Assembly (NCBI GenBank): GCA_000421085.1 | Contig: ATWE01000005.1 | Coordinates: 62,001 to 126,000, forward strand | Origin: Ensifer sp. USDA 6670 | GTDB taxonomy: Bacteria > Pseudomonadota > Alphaproteobacteria > Rhizobiales > Rhizobiaceae | Length of the DNA stretch: 64,000 nucleotides | Reading direction: 5' to 3' | Part shown: positions 10,726-19,683 of the stretch, one piece after another | How the letters are laid out: every line of letters begins with the position of its first letter | How positions within the stretch are numbered: position 1 is the first letter of the stretch | Notes under the pieces: model-generated | What the model was told of the DNA's origin: nothing | The model's input: only the letters and a program-made list of their open reading frames with translations | Database searches by the model: none | Made by a program: the position numbers and the translations under genes

Positions 10726-11289
10726 ATGCGTTACCTGATCCCGCTCGTCATTCTCGGGCTGCCGCTTGCGGAAATCACAGGCTTCGTCGCCGTCGGGCGC
10801 GAGATCGGCGTGGCGATGACGCTTCTTCTCGTTTTCGCAAGTGCCGTCGCCGGCATCCTGCTCCTGCGCATCCAGGGGTTCGGCGTGCTCCGGCGCGTGC
10901 AGGAGGCGGCGCGGACGGGCAACGATCCGGGGCTGGACGTGTTCGGCGGTGTGCTGATCTTCATCGCCGCTATCCTGCTGATCGTGCCCGGTTTCATCAG
11001 CGATCTCGTCGGCCTTCTCATCTTTCTGCCCCCCGTCCGACGCGCCATCGCCGCCTTCCTGCGCAGCCGTATGTCGGTTTTGAGCAGCGCGACCGGCTTC
11101 TATCGTTCCTCCAGGCCGCAATCCTCTGGCCCTCAACCCGCTGGTCCTCAACCCGCTGGTCCCCAATCCGCTGGCACCCCTCGCGAGGAGCGCCGCGGCC
11201 CGCTGACGATCGATCTCGACGAGGACGAATTTTCGCGCAAGGCAAAGGACGATGACGACCCGCCGCCGCCGGATCGTCTGCCTCATTGA
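10726..11289 (+). CDS. fxsA: FxsA family membrane protein
   Basis: A 187-residue FxsA-family protein of the inner membrane. The family takes its name from E. coli FxsA, which relieves phage T7 exclusion by the F plasmid; its normal role is unknown. Hydrophobic helices span residues about 2-24, 28-48 and 70-105 (GGVLIFIAAILLIVPGF). The conserved GxxxIxPGFIxD-type segment is visible. The C-terminal tail is hydrophilic and contains three tandem copies of a Pro-Gln-Ala-Gly-type unit, then acidic residues. A TTG 15 nt upstream is an alternative start. It is divergent from timA. Confidence 0.85.
   Translation: MRYLIPLVILGLPLAEITGFVAVGREIGVAMTLLLVFASAVAGILLLRIQGFGVLRRVQEAARTGNDPGLDVFGGVLIFIAAILLIVPGFISDLVGLLIFLPPVRRAIAAFLRSRMSVLSSATGFYRSSRPQSSGPQPAGPQPAGPQSAGTPREERRGPLTIDLDEDEFSRKAKDDDDPPPPDRLPH
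11114..11167 (+). repeat. 15-bp tandem repeat inside the fxsA tail
   Basis: About three tandem units of CTGGTCCTCAACCCG with small changes encode repeated SGPQPAG/AGPQ peptides in the cytoplasmic tail. The number of copies is likely to vary between strains. Confidence 0.7.
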
Positions 11290-11329
11290 TCCGAGCTTCA
11301 CTTTTTCTGATCCCGGCTCCAATCGGGGC

Positions 11330-11335
11330 TATAAT
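11330..11335 (+). promoter_or_regulatory. Possible -10 element upstream of secB
   Basis: A perfect TATAAT lies 123 nt before the secB ATG. The -35 region is poor (TTCTGA at 19 nt spacing). If used, the secB mRNA has a GC-rich leader of about 115 nt. Confidence 0.3.
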
Positions 11336-11457
11336 GCCGTTCCCAAAAGCAGGGCCGGACGTGCCCTTGGCGTCGGGCCAGGCCGGGCCACGAGGGTTGT
11401 AAGCCCAAGCCCTAAATGCTAGATGGCCTCACCATTTCGAAGTCCGAGGAAACTCTT

Positions 11458-11967
11458 ATGACGACTGATACCGCATCCAACGGCAACGGCAGTGCCCAGC
11501 AGCAACAGAGCCCGTCGCTCAATATCCTGGCCCAGTACGTCAAGGACCTCTCCTTCGAGAACCCCGGCGCACCGCGTTCGCTGCAGGCTCGCGACCGCTC
11601 CCCGTCGATCAACATCAATGTCAATGTCAATGCCAATCCGCTGGCGGAGAATGATTTCGACGTCGTCCTGTCGTTGAGCGCCCAGGCGAAAGACGGCGAC
11701 AAGATGCTCTTCAACGTCGAGCTCGCCTATGGCGGCGTCTTCCGCGTCGCCGGCTTCCCGCAGGAGCACATGCTGCCGCTGCTCTTCATCGAGTGCCCGC
11801 GCCTCTTGTTCCCCTTCGCGCGCCAGATCGTAGCCGACGCCACCCGCAACGGCGGCTTCCCGCCGCTGATGATCGATCCCATCGATTTCGCGCAGATGTT
11901 TGCGCAGCGCATGGCTGAGGAAAAGGTCCGCGCGCAGGTGGCCAATACCAACGACACGGCCAATTAA
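11458..11967 (+). CDS. secB: Protein-export chaperone SecB
   Basis: A 169-residue tetrameric cytosolic chaperone that holds preproteins unfolded and hands them to SecA. The conserved core runs from [17 protein letters not shown] near residue 20, through [11 protein letters not shown] near 90, to [15 protein letters not shown] near 110 and [15 protein letters not shown] near 140. The N-terminal 17 residues are Asn/Ser/Gln rich and the C-terminus is loosely conserved, as in other rhizobial SecB. The ATG at 11458 has CGAGGA upstream; an in-frame ATG at 11416 has none. It stands alone, with its own terminator. Confidence 0.95.
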   Translation: MTTDTASNGNGSAQQQQSPSLNILAQYVKDLSFENPGAPRSLQARDRSPSININVNVNANPLAENDFDVVLSLSAQAKDGDKMLFNVELAYGGVFRVAGFPQEHMLPLLFIECPRLLFPFARQIVADATRNGGFPPLMIDPIDFAQMFAQRMAEEKVRAQVANTNDTAN

Positions 11968-11985
11968 TCGGTCCGAATGACTGGA

Positions 11986-12012
11986 AACCCGGCTCACCGA
12001 GCCGGGTTTTTT
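11986..12012 (+). terminator. Rho-independent terminator of secB
   Basis: AACCCGGCTC-ACC-GAGCCGGGTT is a perfect 10-bp stem with a 3-nt loop, followed by TTTT, 18 nt after the secB stop. Confidence 0.92.
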
Positions 12013-12072
12013 GTGCCCGGTCTAAGCCATTCGGCTAGAGAAACCCCCGCGGGCTCCGCAGTACGGATATTC

Positions 12073-12801
12073 CTAGACCGCTTCCGATCTGAGGACATAT
12101 TCGGCTTCGCTGTATTTCTCCCAGATCGCATTCGCGCCGATCTTCGCGACGAGCGCCGCATGGGCAGCGATTTCGGCCTCCGTCAATCGTGGCCGCAAAG
12201 GCCGCTCCCTTTTAATGACGACGACCGGTCCGTCGTCGGCCTCTATCGACCGGCCACCCGTCTCCGTCATCACGAGACCAAGCGCGGCCTGGCGCCCGCC
12301 GATCATCTCGATATAGACCTCGGCCAGCAGCTCGGAGTCGAGCAGGGCTCCATGCCTGGTTCGGTGGGAGTTGTCTACACCGTAGCGACGGCAGAGCGCA
12401 TCGAGCGAATTCGGCCCCATCGGGTGCTTGCGGCGGGCAAGGGCCAGAGTGTCGATAACCCGGTCGCTGCCGATCGGCGGCAGGCCGAGCCGCTCGAACT
12501 CCGCATTGATGAAGCCGATGTCGAAGGTGGCGTTGTGGGCGACCCAACGGGCATCGCCGAAGAAATCGACGATTTCCTGAGCGACGTCGGCGAAGGGCGG
12601 CTTATCCTTCAGGAATTCGTCGGTGATGCCGTGGACGGCCAGGGCTTCCGGGTGAACCTTTCGCTCCCCCGGATTGATATAGATATGGATCGTGCGCCCC
12701 GTCGGAAACTGGTTCTCGAGTTCGATACCGCCGATCTCGATCACCCGGTCCTCGCGGTTGTCGAGGCCGGTCGTTTCCGTATCGAAGATGATTTCACGCA
12801 T
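12073..12801 (-). CDS. dnaQ: DNA polymerase III subunit epsilon
   Basis: A 242-residue 3'-5' proofreading exonuclease of the replicative polymerase. It is a DnaQ-fold enzyme with ExoI FDTETTGLD (residues 6-14), ExoII AHNATFDIGFINAE (near 98) and ExoIII HGALLDSELLAEVY (near 160), giving the DEDDh catalytic set. The C-terminal ~60 residues end in WEKYSEAEYVLRSEAV and are expected to bind the alpha subunit. It lies downstream of coaE and points away from the putative oriC. A palindromic element lies between coaE and dnaQ, so co-transcription is uncertain. Confidence 0.95.
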   Translation of the reverse strand: MREIIFDTETTGLDNREDRVIEIGGIELENQFPTGRTIHIYINPGERKVHPEALAVHGITDEFLKDKPPFADVAQEIVDFFGDARWVAHNATFDIGFINAEFERLGLPPIGSDRVIDTLALARRKHPMGPNSLDALCRRYGVDNSHRTRHGALLDSELLAEVYIEMIGGRQAALGLVMTETGGRSIEADDGPVVVIKRERPLRPRLTEAEIAAHAALVAKIGANAIWEKYSEAEYVLRSEAV

Positions 12802-12894
12802 GCGGGAGCCCTGTGGACGATGATTCGGGGCGAATCACCCGAAGCCGACCTCCATTCTTAATGTTATTTGCTGCGCAATTGAAGGCTATCGCTG

Positions 12895-12950
12895 CCCTCA
12901 TCCGGCCTGCCGGCCACCTTCTCCCCGCAAGCGGAGCGAAGGAGACTCGC
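12895..12950. repeat. Interspersed palindromic element (CCTTCTCCCCGC type)
   Basis: CCTCATCCGGCCTGCCGGCCACCT leads into CTTCTCCCCGC-AA-GCGGAGCGAAG, an imperfect hairpin. Nearly the same arrangement (CCCTCATCCG.CTGCCGG..CCTTCTCCCCGCAAGCGG) recurs at 50681-50726, and a shorter relative at 35755-35780. This is a repeated intergenic family resembling rhizobial RIME-type elements. Confidence 0.65.
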
Positions 12951-12968
12951 GGGGGCGTCTCCGAAAGG

Positions 12969-13553
12969 CTAACCGCCCCGCAAATCATCGACGATCGCAC
13001 GGATCTGCTGCCGCGTGACGTCGAAGCTGTCGCTGGTGTCGACGATATAGTCGGCGCGGGCGCGCTTCTCGCTGTCGGGCACCTGCCGCTTTAGGATCAT
13101 CGCAAACTTCTCGGCGGTCATTCCCGGGCGTTTCATGACGCGTTCCCTCTGCATCTCCGGATCGCAGGTCACGACGACGATGCGGTCGAGGCGCGCCTCG
13201 GCCTTGGTCTCGAAGAGGAGCGGAATATCGAGAAGCACGAAAGGCGCACCGTCCGCTCTGTGCCGCGCAACGAACTCCCGCTCCTTGGCGCGCACCAGCG
13301 GATGGACGATCCGTTCCAGCTCGGCCAGCCGCTCGGGTGCCGCAACAAGCCGCAGCGAAAGCTCGGCCCGGTCGATGACCCCGTCCTTGGCGACGCCCGG
13401 AAAGGCCGCTTCGACCGGAGCCACCGCTTCGCCGCTATAGAGCATATGCACCACTTCGTCGGCATCGTTCACTGGCACGCCGAGTTCCCGAAACATGCCG
13501 GCAGCGGTCGATTTTCCCATTCCGATGGAGCCGGTAAGCCCGACGATGATCAT
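12969..13553 (-). CDS. coaE: Dephospho-CoA kinase
   Basis: A 194-residue P-loop kinase for the last step of coenzyme A synthesis, phosphorylating the 3'-hydroxyl of dephospho-CoA. Walker A is [12 protein letters not shown] (residues 5-16), followed by [11 protein letters not shown], and the lid/CoA region has [11 protein letters not shown] near 108. The ATG at 13553 overlaps the aroE stop by 4 nt and gives the normal MIIVGLTG start; the frame stays open further upstream without a better start. It is the third member of the overlapping maf-aroE-coaE operon. Confidence 0.95.
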   Translation of the reverse strand: MIIVGLTGSIGMGKSTAAGMFRELGVPVNDADEVVHMLYSGEAVAPVEAAFPGVAKDGVIDRAELSLRLVAAPERLAELERIVHPLVRAKEREFVARHRADGAPFVLLDIPLLFETKAEARLDRIVVVTCDPEMQRERVMKRPGMTAEKFAMILKRQVPDSEKRARADYIVDTSDSFDVTRQQIRAIVDDLRGG

Positions 13554-14410
13554 GCGTGCCTTTCCATATCGCTGATGATGATCTGCCTGAGCGTTTCGTC
13601 GACGACCGGCCTCAGACCGAACCATTTTTCGAACCCGGGCACTGCCTGGTGGAGAAGCATGCCAAGTCCGTCGACGATGCGCAGGCCCTGCTCTTCCGCC
13701 TGCCGCAACAGCGGCGTCTTCAAAGGCACATAGACGATGTCGGTGACGACGGCGTCGGGTGTCAGGCCCGAAAAGTCGATTGCCGGCGCCGGTTCGCCGT
13801 CCATGCCGAGCGACGTCGTGTTGACGAAGAGGCCGGCGCCGGAAACGACTTCGGGAAGCGCCGCCAACGAATGTGCGTGCACCGCCGTGCCGAAGCGATC
13901 GGCCAGTTCCCTCGCCCTTTCGGGCGTGCGGTTCACCACATGGATCGTTTTGACCCCGCGGTCGCGGATCGCCTGGATCACGGCTCGGCTGGCGCCGCCG
14001 GCACCGAGAATGACCGCGGTCGAGATGCGGTCCCATCCTCTGGCGCGCTCGTCCAGATTGGCGAGGAAGCCACGCCCGTCGGTGTTCGTCGCGCGGATTT
14101 TTCCATTCTCAAGCCAGAGCGTGTTGGCCGCGCCGAGCTCGGCGCTCAGCTCGTCCGGCCGGTCAGCCAGCCGGAAGGCGGCCTCCTTATGCGGAATCGT
14201 GACATTGCCGCCGCAGAAGCCGGTGGTTCCTTCCTTGATCTGCCGCATGAAATCGGGAAAGGCCTCGGGCGTGACCTCGTGGGCCCGGTAGCTCCCCCGA
14301 ATTCCGAACTGCTTCAGCCAATGGCCATGAATAAGCGGCGATCGCGAATGCTTCACCGGATAGCCGGTTACAAAGGCATGGTTAACAAATGTTTCACGTG
14401 AATCATGCAT
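13550..14410 (-). CDS. aroE: Shikimate dehydrogenase
   Basis: A 286-residue NADPH-dependent enzyme reducing 3-dehydroshikimate to shikimate in aromatic amino acid synthesis. The substrate domain has [14 protein letters not shown] (residues 16-29) and [10 protein letters not shown] (the catalytic Lys, near 75). The Rossmann part has [10 protein letters not shown] (near 135) followed by NRTPERA. The start lies within a parS-like palindrome: codons 3-7 read DSRET and are the parS sequence. The gene overlaps maf by 8 nt and coaE by 4 nt. No internal alternative start precedes the conserved region, so the parS site really is coding. Confidence 0.95.
   Translation of the reverse strand: MHDSRETFVNHAFVTGYPVKHSRSPLIHGHWLKQFGIRGSYRAHEVTPEAFPDFMRQIKEGTTGFCGGNVTIPHKEAAFRLADRPDELSAELGAANTLWLENGKIRATNTDGRGFLANLDERARGWDRISTAVILGAGGASRAVIQAIRDRGVKTIHVVNRTPERARELADRFGTAVHAHSLAALPEVVSGAGLFVNTTSLGMDGEPAPAIDFSGLTPDAVVTDIVYVPLKTPLLRQAEEQGLRIVDGLGMLLHQAVPGFEKWFGLRPVVDETLRQIIISDMERHA
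14390..14405. other. parS-like centromere site 1
   Basis: TGTTTCACGTGAATCA matches the canonical 16-bp parS TGTTTCACGTGAAACA at 15 of 16 positions. It lies inside the 5' end of aroE, about 1.5 kb left of the putative oriC. Confidence 0.88.
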
Positions 14411-15002
14411 CGATCGCCCCCAGTTCGCGGAGTTTGGAGAGAAGCGGCAGCATCGGCAGGCCGAGTATGGTGAAATAATCGCCCTCGATGCTCTCGAAGA
14501 GCTGGATGCCCTCGCCTTCGAGCTGATAGGCGCCGACGCTTGTCAACGCCTTCTCGCCCACCGTTGCAAGGTGCCGATCGATGAAACCGTCGCTCAATGG
14601 CCGCACGGTCATGTTCGCGGTCGAGACATGCCGCCATACGACCTCGTCGTCGCGCACGAGAACGATCGCGCTGTTGAGGCTGTGCATCCTGCCCGAGAGC
14701 GACAGGAGATGTTCAGCGGCTTCCGCCATGTCTCGGGGCTTGTGGTAGACGCGGGTTCCAAGCGACATCGTCTGATCCGAACCGATGACAAGGGCGCCCG
14801 GAAAATATCGTGCGACATCCTTCGCCTTGGCTTCGGCAAGCGCCAGCGCGACGGCGGCCGGCGAAGCACCCGACGCTTCCAGCGGCTGCTCGAGCGCACG
14901 CTCGTCGATCGCGGCGGCCCGGGCCTCGAAGGCCAGTCCTGCATTGGCAAGCAGAGTGCGACGAAAAGGACTGGCCGACGCCAATACGAGTAAGGATTTC
15001 AT
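14403..15002 (-). CDS. maf: Maf family nucleotide pyrophosphatase
   Basis: A 199-residue house-cleaning pyrophosphatase of the Maf/YhdE/YceF group. Family members hydrolyse non-canonical or methylated nucleoside triphosphates. Motifs are [12 protein letters not shown] (residues 7-18), the substrate-binding [10 protein letters not shown] (near 72) and [20 protein letters not shown] (near 155). It overlaps aroE by 8 nt. Its start is about 50 nt after the ppsR stop, so ppsR-maf-aroE-coaE may be one leftward transcript starting beside the putative oriC. The precise nucleotide substrate is not readable from the sequence. Confidence 0.92.
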   Translation of the reverse strand: MKSLLVLASASPFRRTLLANAGLAFEARAAAIDERALEQPLEASGASPAAVALALAEAKAKDVARYFPGALVIGSDQTMSLGTRVYHKPRDMAEAAEHLLSLSGRMHSLNSAIVLVRDDEVVWRHVSTANMTVRPLSDGFIDRHLATVGEKALTSVGAYQLEGEGIQLFESIEGDYFTILGLPMLPLLSKLRELGAIDA

Positions 15003-15052
15003 TTTTTCCGGTTTCCGTGTTCGCGATCTGCAAGCTGTTCTTGCGATTCGCT

Positions 15053-15874
15053 CTATCTAAGCCGCGGCCGAAGGGCAACGATTGCTGCCGCAGTCTCCTC
15101 TATCGAGCGCCGCGTTACGTCGATCAGCGGCCAGTTGTTGCGCGCGCAAAGCGAGCGGGCATATTTCAGCTCCTCGGCGATCGCCGCCCGATCCGTATAG
15201 TCTTCCCCGTGGAAGCTCTGCGTCGTTCCGAGCACACGATGCTGGCGCACCTGCGAGAGGCGCTCGGCCGAAGCGATGAGCCCGACGATGAGCGGTTTCG
15301 TCGCCTTCAGGAGCGCATCGGGCAGAGGCATCCCCGGCACGATCGGAATGTTGGCCGTCTTTATACCGCGATTGGCAAGATAGATGCTCGTCGGTGTTTT
15401 CGACGTGCGGCTCACACCCACAAGGACCACATCCGCCTCGTTGAAATCGGAGGGGATCTGACCGTCGTCATGATCCATCGTGAAGTTCAACGCCTCGATG
15501 CGGGCGAAGTATTCGGCATCCATGACATGCTGCGCGCCCGAACGGCGGCGCGAGGGTGAGCCGAGATAGGATTGGAAAAGTTCAATGATCGGATCGAGCA
15601 CCGAGACGCAAGGCACGCCGATCTCGCGGCATCTCTGATCGATGAGGCCGGCAAGTTCCCGGTCGACGATCGTGTAGAGGACGATTCCTGGTGCCCCGTC
15701 GACCGCATCCATGACCTGCATCAGCTGCTTCCGGTTGCGGATCAGCGGATAGACGTGTTCCAGCGCATGGGAGGACTGGAACTGCGCAGCAGCCGCTCGA
15801 CCGGCGGCGATCAGAGTTTCGCCTGTCGAATCGGAGATCAGATGCAGATGGAAGTAGTTTTTGCGGTTCTCCAC
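15053..15874 (-). CDS. ppsR: Pyruvate, water dikinase / pyruvate phosphate dikinase regulatory protein
   Basis: A 273-residue bifunctional Ser/Thr kinase and phosphorylase (DUF299/PSRP family). It inactivates PEP synthase or PPDK by ADP-dependent phosphorylation and reactivates it by Pi-dependent dephosphorylation. Motifs are [11 protein letters not shown] (residues 10-20) and the P-loop [16 protein letters not shown] (near 153). The start is a GTG at 15874 with GGAGAA upstream. The homologue next to hemE flanks the replication origin in Caulobacter and other alphaproteobacteria, and here again the hemE-ppsR gap carries origin features. Confidence 0.92.
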   Translation of the reverse strand: MENRKNYFHLHLISDSTGETLIAAGRAAAAQFQSSHALEHVYPLIRNRKQLMQVMDAVDGAPGIVLYTIVDRELAGLIDQRCREIGVPCVSVLDPIIELFQSYLGSPSRRRSGAQHVMDAEYFARIEALNFTMDHDDGQIPSDFNEADVVLVGVSRTSKTPTSIYLANRGIKTANIPIVPGMPLPDALLKATKPLIVGLIASAERLSQVRQHRVLGTTQSFHGEDYTDRAAIAEELKYARSLCARNNWPLIDVTRRSIEETAAAIVALRPRLR

Positions 15875-16279
15875 GCAATTCTCCGCGGTCTGTTGATAAG
15901 GCGGGACAAAAACAGCTAACGGCGGCGCCTGGCTTCAGGCAAGTGGAAAAGCGGCGACTTGTTCACATCTGACACCTAACCGGAAATCTCTTGCCCAGGC
16001 ATGTGGACAAGACTCATGGCCACGACAAATTGTCACGCGGATCGACTCCTCATCCACAGGAACCGAAAACTCCCGATCGCCGCCAAAGGACTGACTCTGC
16101 AGCGTTTTCCCGGGTTTCCCCGCTTCCCGCGCAATTTGGCCGGAATCTCTCCCGACTTTTTGCAGGAGATCGAGGCGGACTGGATAGGATGAGGATCGAT
16201 TTTAATCCTTGATACCCACCGACTCTAAGAAATAGAAACCTTATAAATTCAGTTTTATTTTTAGATTAGGAAGCGGCAA
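15875..16279. other. oriC: Putative chromosomal replication origin (oriC)
   Basis: This 405-bp gap between divergent ppsR and hemE contains DnaA-box-like 9-mers differing from TTATCCACA by one base: TGTTGATAA (15891-15899, reverse), TGTGGACAA (16002-16010, reverse) and TCATCCACA (16050-16058). A weaker one is TTGTTCACA (15959-15967). Five GANTC (CcrM) sites lie at 16011, 16044, 16093, 16143 and 16221. An AT-rich stretch follows at about 16197-16275, a candidate unwinding element. Position beside hemE matches origins known in Caulobacter and Sinorhizobium. Genes on both sides mostly point away from it. Confidence 0.85.
16197..16275. other. AT-rich candidate DNA-unwinding element of oriC
   Basis: This stretch is strikingly AT-rich against the surrounding ~60% GC, with runs such as TTATAAATTCAGTTTTATTT just before hemE. 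It could also serve as the hemE promoter region. Confidence 0.5.
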
Positions 16280-17311
16280 GTGAGCGAAACGCATCGCAAA
16301 GTGCTGGAGGTTCTGAGCGGGAAAACGTTCACCCCTCCCCCCATCTGGCTGATGCGACAAGCGGGACGCTATCTTCCGGAATACAGGGCGGTGCGCGCGA
16401 AGGCCGGAAGCTTTCTCGATCTCTGTTACACGCCGGACCTCGCAGTCGAGGTGACATTGCAGCCGATCCGCCGCTACGGCTTCGACGCCGCGATCCTTTT
16501 CTCCGATATTCTCGTGGTGCCCGATGGGCTCAAGCGCAATGTTCGCTTCGAAGAGGGGCAGGGCCCACGGATGGATCCGATCGACGAGGAGGGGATCGCC
16601 AGGCTGAGGCCCGATGGCGTCATCGCTCACCTGGCTCCGGTTTTCGAGACCGTCTCCCGGCTGAGACGCGAACTGCCGACGGAAACCACGCTCCTCGGCT
16701 TCTGCGGGGCGCCCTGGACGGTGGCGACCTATATGATCGCCGGCCGCGGGACCCCGGACCAGGCGCCTGCGCGTCTTTTCGCCTATCGTCATCCCAAGGC
16801 TTTCGAGCGGCTTCTGTCGCTGCTCGCCGATATTTCCGCCGACTATCTGGTAAAACAGATCGATGCCGGCGCCGATGCGGTACAGATCTTCGATTCCTGG
16901 GCCGGTGTGCTCGGCGAGGAGGAGTTCCAGCGTTTCGCGATCGAGCCCGTCCGGCGGATGATCGCATCCGTGCGCGCGCGCCGCCCCTCGGCGAAAATCA
17001 TCGCTTTTGCGAAGGGTGCGGGCCTTCTACTGAAGAATTACCGGCAGGCGACCGGTGCGGATGCAATCGGCCTCGACTGGTCGGTGCCGCTCTCCTTCGC
17101 CGCCGAATTGCAGAAGGACGGGCCTGTTCAGGGCAATCTCGATCCGGTGCGGGTCGTGGCCGGTGGCGCGGCGCTTGAGCATGGAACCGACCGCATCCTG
17201 GATGTCCTGGGCAAAGGGCCGCTGATCTTCAATCTCGGCCACGGCATAACGCCGGACGCCGATCCGGATCACGTTGCCGCACTCGTCGCCCACGTTCGCG
17301 GATCGCGATGA
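16280..17311 (+). CDS. hemE: Uroporphyrinogen decarboxylase
   Basis: A 343-residue enzyme converting uroporphyrinogen III to coproporphyrinogen III in heme synthesis. Signatures are [20 protein letters not shown] (residues 17-36) and [16 protein letters not shown] (near 140). The conserved FDSWAG sits near 208. Start is a GTG at 16280 with TAGGAAG upstream. It is first in a heme pair with hemJ (10-nt gap). Its proximity to the origin is a conserved alphaproteobacterial feature. Confidence 0.97.
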   Translation: MSETHRKVLEVLSGKTFTPPPIWLMRQAGRYLPEYRAVRAKAGSFLDLCYTPDLAVEVTLQPIRRYGFDAAILFSDILVVPDGLKRNVRFEEGQGPRMDPIDEEGIARLRPDGVIAHLAPVFETVSRLRRELPTETTLLGFCGAPWTVATYMIAGRGTPDQAPARLFAYRHPKAFERLLSLLADISADYLVKQIDAGADAVQIFDSWAGVLGEEEFQRFAIEPVRRMIASVRARRPSAKIIAFAKGAGLLLKNYRQATGADAIGLDWSVPLSFAAELQKDGPVQGNLDPVRVVAGGAALEHGTDRILDVLGKGPLIFNLGHGITPDADPDHVAALVAHVRGSR

Positions 17312-17321
17312 GAGGGCGACG

Positions 17322-17864
17322 ATGAAAGGGGAACGCCAAACCGACACCGGTCCGGGCAAACGGGCGCGCCTTCGTGCGGCGATCGCGGTCACGGCCTTTG
17401 CGGCTTTGCTGATCGGCCTCCTCGTCGGGCAGCCGGACGACCTCTATCTGTGGATCAAGGCGCTCCACATCATTGCGGTGATCTCCTGGATGGCGGCGCT
17501 GCTCTACATGCCGCGCCTGTTCATCTATCACACCGACGCAGCGCCCGGATCGGAACAGTCCGAGACCTTCAAGATGATGGAACTGCGACTGCTCAAGGTC
17601 ATCATGAATCCGGCCATGATGATTTCATGGGTGCTCGGACTTTACCTCGCCTGGAGCGTCTATGGCTTTGTCGGGGGCTGGCTGCATGCGAAGATTTTCT
17701 GCGTTTTTCTGCTGACGCTGGTGCATATGCATTTCAGCCGCGCAGTGAGAGCCTTCCAGCGGGACGAGAAACGCCGCGATGCGCGCTACTGGCGGCTGAT
17801 GAACGAGGCGCCTACCCTGCTGATGATCGTCATCGTTATCCTCGTCGTGGTGAAACCATTTTGA
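17322..17864 (+). CDS. hemJ: Protoporphyrinogen IX oxidase HemJ
   Basis: A 180-residue inner-membrane protein, UPF0093/HemJ family, which oxidises protoporphyrinogen IX to protoporphyrin IX. It has about five hydrophobic helices. The conserved helix ALHIIAVISWMAALLYMPRL (near residue 48) carries the family's conserved His, and LHAKIFCVFLLTLVHMHFSR follows near 122. The ATG at 17322 follows GAGAGGG and lies 10 nt beyond hemE. Immediate linkage to hemE supports the heme role. A Lys/Arg-rich N-terminal extension of about 20 residues precedes the first helix. Confidence 0.92.
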   Translation: MKGERQTDTGPGKRARLRAAIAVTAFAALLIGLLVGQPDDLYLWIKALHIIAVISWMAALLYMPRLFIYHTDAAPGSEQSETFKMMELRLLKVIMNPAMMISWVLGLYLAWSVYGFVGGWLHAKIFCVFLLTLVHMHFSRAVRAFQRDEKRRDARYWRLMNEAPTLLMIVIVILVVVKPF

Positions 17865-17920
17865 ATTCAATCGATTCGCAGCTGCAATAGTTGCCGCTAA
17901 TTTGCCGCGCCCCCTTGCGG

Positions 17921-17936
17921 CGTTTCACGTGAATCG
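17921..17936. other. parS-like centromere site 2
   Basis: CGTTTCACGTGAATCG contains the palindromic core TTCACGTGAA and matches canonical parS at 13 of 16 positions. It is in the hemJ-rho intergenic region. Confidence 0.75.
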
Positions 17937-18059
17937 CTATTTTCCCTCATCTCCTTCTTCCTATGGCCTGTGACGACGTTTTAGAGCCTGCCTCTTCCCC
18001 CTTGCAGCTCCCTTACAAATCGCGCCGGCTCCCAATCCCCTATCAAGCACGGACCCTTC

Positions 18060-19325
18060 ATGGCTGAAATGAAGCTTCAAGAACTTAAGAACAAGACGCC
18101 GACCGACCTCCTGGCCTTTGCCGAAGAGCTCGAGGTGGAGAATGCCAGCACGATGCGCAAGCAGGAGCTGATGTTCGCGATCCTCAAAATGCTGGCTCAG
18201 CAGGAGATCGAGATCATCGGCGAGGGCGTCGTCGAGGTCCTGCAGGACGGATTTGGCTTCCTGCGCTCGGCCAATGCGAACTATCTCCCGGGTCCTGACG
18301 ATATCTACATTTCGCCGTCGCAGATCCGCCGCTTCTCGCTGAAGACCGGCGACACGGTCGAAGGCCCGATCCGCGGTCCGAAGGAAGGCGAACGCTATTT
18401 CGCACTTCTGAAGGTCAACACGATCAACTTCGATGACCCGGAGAAAATCCGCCATAAGGTTCACTTCGACAACCTGACGCCGCTCTATCCGAACGAGCGC
18501 TTCAAGATGGAACTCGAGGTTCCGACGTCCAAGGACCTCTCGGCGCGCGTCATCGATCTGGTCGCGCCGCTCGGCAAGGGCCAGCGTGGCCTGATCGTCG
18601 CGCCGCCGCGCACCGGTAAGACGGTGCTTCTCCAGAATATCGCGCATTCGATCACCGCGAACCATCCGGAATGCTACCTGATCGTCCTGTTGATCGACGA
18701 GCGGCCGGAGGAAGTCACGGACATGCAGCGCTCGGTCAAGGGCGAGGTGGTGTCCTCGACCTTCGACGAGCCGGCAACGCGCCACGTCCAGGTCGCCGAG
18801 ATGGTGATCGAAAAGGCCAAGCGACTTGTGGAACACGGACGCGACGTAGTGATCCTGCTCGACTCGGTCACCCGTCTCGGCCGCGCCTACAACACGGTCG
18901 TTCCCTCGTCGGGCAAGGTTCTGACCGGCGGTGTCGACGCAAACGCCCTGCAGCGTCCGAAGCGCTTCTTCGGCGCTGCCCGCAACATCGAGGAAGGCGG
19001 ATCGCTGACGATCATCGCAACGGCGCTGATCGACACCGGTAGCCGCATGGACGAAGTCATCTTTGAAGAGTTCAAGGGTACCGGCAACTCCGAAATCGTG
19101 CTCGACCGCAAGGTGGCCGACAAGCGAATCTTCCCGGCGATGGACATTCTGAAGTCCGGCACGCGTAAGGAGGACCTGCTGGTCCCGCGCCAGGACCTGC
19201 AGAAGATCTTCGTGCTGCGCCGCATTCTTGCGCCGATGGGCACGACCGACGCAATCGAGTTCCTCATCGACAAGCTGAAGCAGACGAAGACCAATGGCGA
19301 CTTCTTCGACTCGATGAATACGTAA
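18060..19325 (+). CDS. rho: Transcription termination factor Rho
   Basis: A 421-residue hexameric RNA helicase that terminates transcription. The N-terminal Rho-N helical part ([20 protein letters not shown]) is followed by the RNA-binding cold-shock-like domain with [20 protein letters not shown]. The ATPase domain shows Walker A APPRTGKT (residues about 181-188) and Walker [17 protein letters not shown]. The Q/R loops include [19 protein letters not shown]. The length is standard. It has a long 5' gap of 195 nt with a parS site. Rho often autoregulates through its leader, but I see no specific element here. Confidence 0.98.
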   Translation: MAEMKLQELKNKTPTDLLAFAEELEVENASTMRKQELMFAILKMLAQQEIEIIGEGVVEVLQDGFGFLRSANANYLPGPDDIYISPSQIRRFSLKTGDTVEGPIRGPKEGERYFALLKVNTINFDDPEKIRHKVHFDNLTPLYPNERFKMELEVPTSKDLSARVIDLVAPLGKGQRGLIVAPPRTGKTVLLQNIAHSITANHPECYLIVLLIDERPEEVTDMQRSVKGEVVSSTFDEPATRHVQVAEMVIEKAKRLVEHGRDVVILLDSVTRLGRAYNTVVPSSGKVLTGGVDANALQRPKRFFGAARNIEEGGSLTIIATALIDTGSRMDEVIFEEFKGTGNSEIVLDRKVADKRIFPAMDILKSGTRKEDLLVPRQDLQKIFVLRRILAPMGTTDAIEFLIDKLKQTKTNGDFFDSMNT

Positions 19326-19350
19326 GAGCGAGACTCTCTTTCCCAGCAGA

Positions 19351-19378
19351 GAGGCCGGCGCCGTCCAGCGCCGGCCTC
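19351..19378 (+). terminator. Hairpin terminator after rho
   Basis: GAGGCCGGCGC and GCGCCGGCCTC form a perfect 11-bp stem with a 6-nt loop. It is followed by TTCGTG, 25 nt after the rho stop; the T tract is short. Confidence 0.78.
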
Positions 19379-19464
19379 TTCGTGCATTGAGGATGCAGCA
19401 CTTCCGCCCTGTCGCCATTCTTCCCTCATCAATGTCATTCCCGGAGAAGCCTGAGAGTGGGGAG

Positions 19465-19480
19465 TGATTCACGTGAAACG
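19465..19480. other. parS-like centromere site 3
   Basis: TGATTCACGTGAAACG matches canonical parS at 14 of 16 positions. It is intergenic, between rho and mnmE. Confidence 0.82.
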
Positions 19481-19683
19481 CCGGCGCGGAGATGCGCTCA
19501 GAATAGAGCGGCACTTGATTTCGAGGCCGGCTCGGTGCATAAGGCGGCTTCGCTACAGCCAGACGAGTGCCGCACCAATTGCGCTTCCGATTGGCTCTGC
19601 CCGATCCCCAATGTTAATCATGCCGCGATGGCGGGTAAGGCCCGGGTCGAACCGTGCACGTCGTTCCGTAAAACGGTAAGCTG

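Larger units (their letters stand above)
19326..19683. other. rho-mnmE intergenic region
   Basis: The 358-bp gap holds the rho terminator and one parS-like site. I see no credible gene. A frame of 71 codons starting in the parS site has no recognisable domain and no good ribosome binding site. Confidence 0.6.

Noticed and set aside
17961-19514. A 517-codon minus-strand frame over rho
   Set aside because: rho is unambiguous on the plus strand; the frame is the usual antisense shadow and has no ribosome binding site.
19464-19679. A 71-codon frame starting at the parS site between rho and mnmE
   Set aside because: It starts inside parS without a ribosome binding site and resembles no known family.
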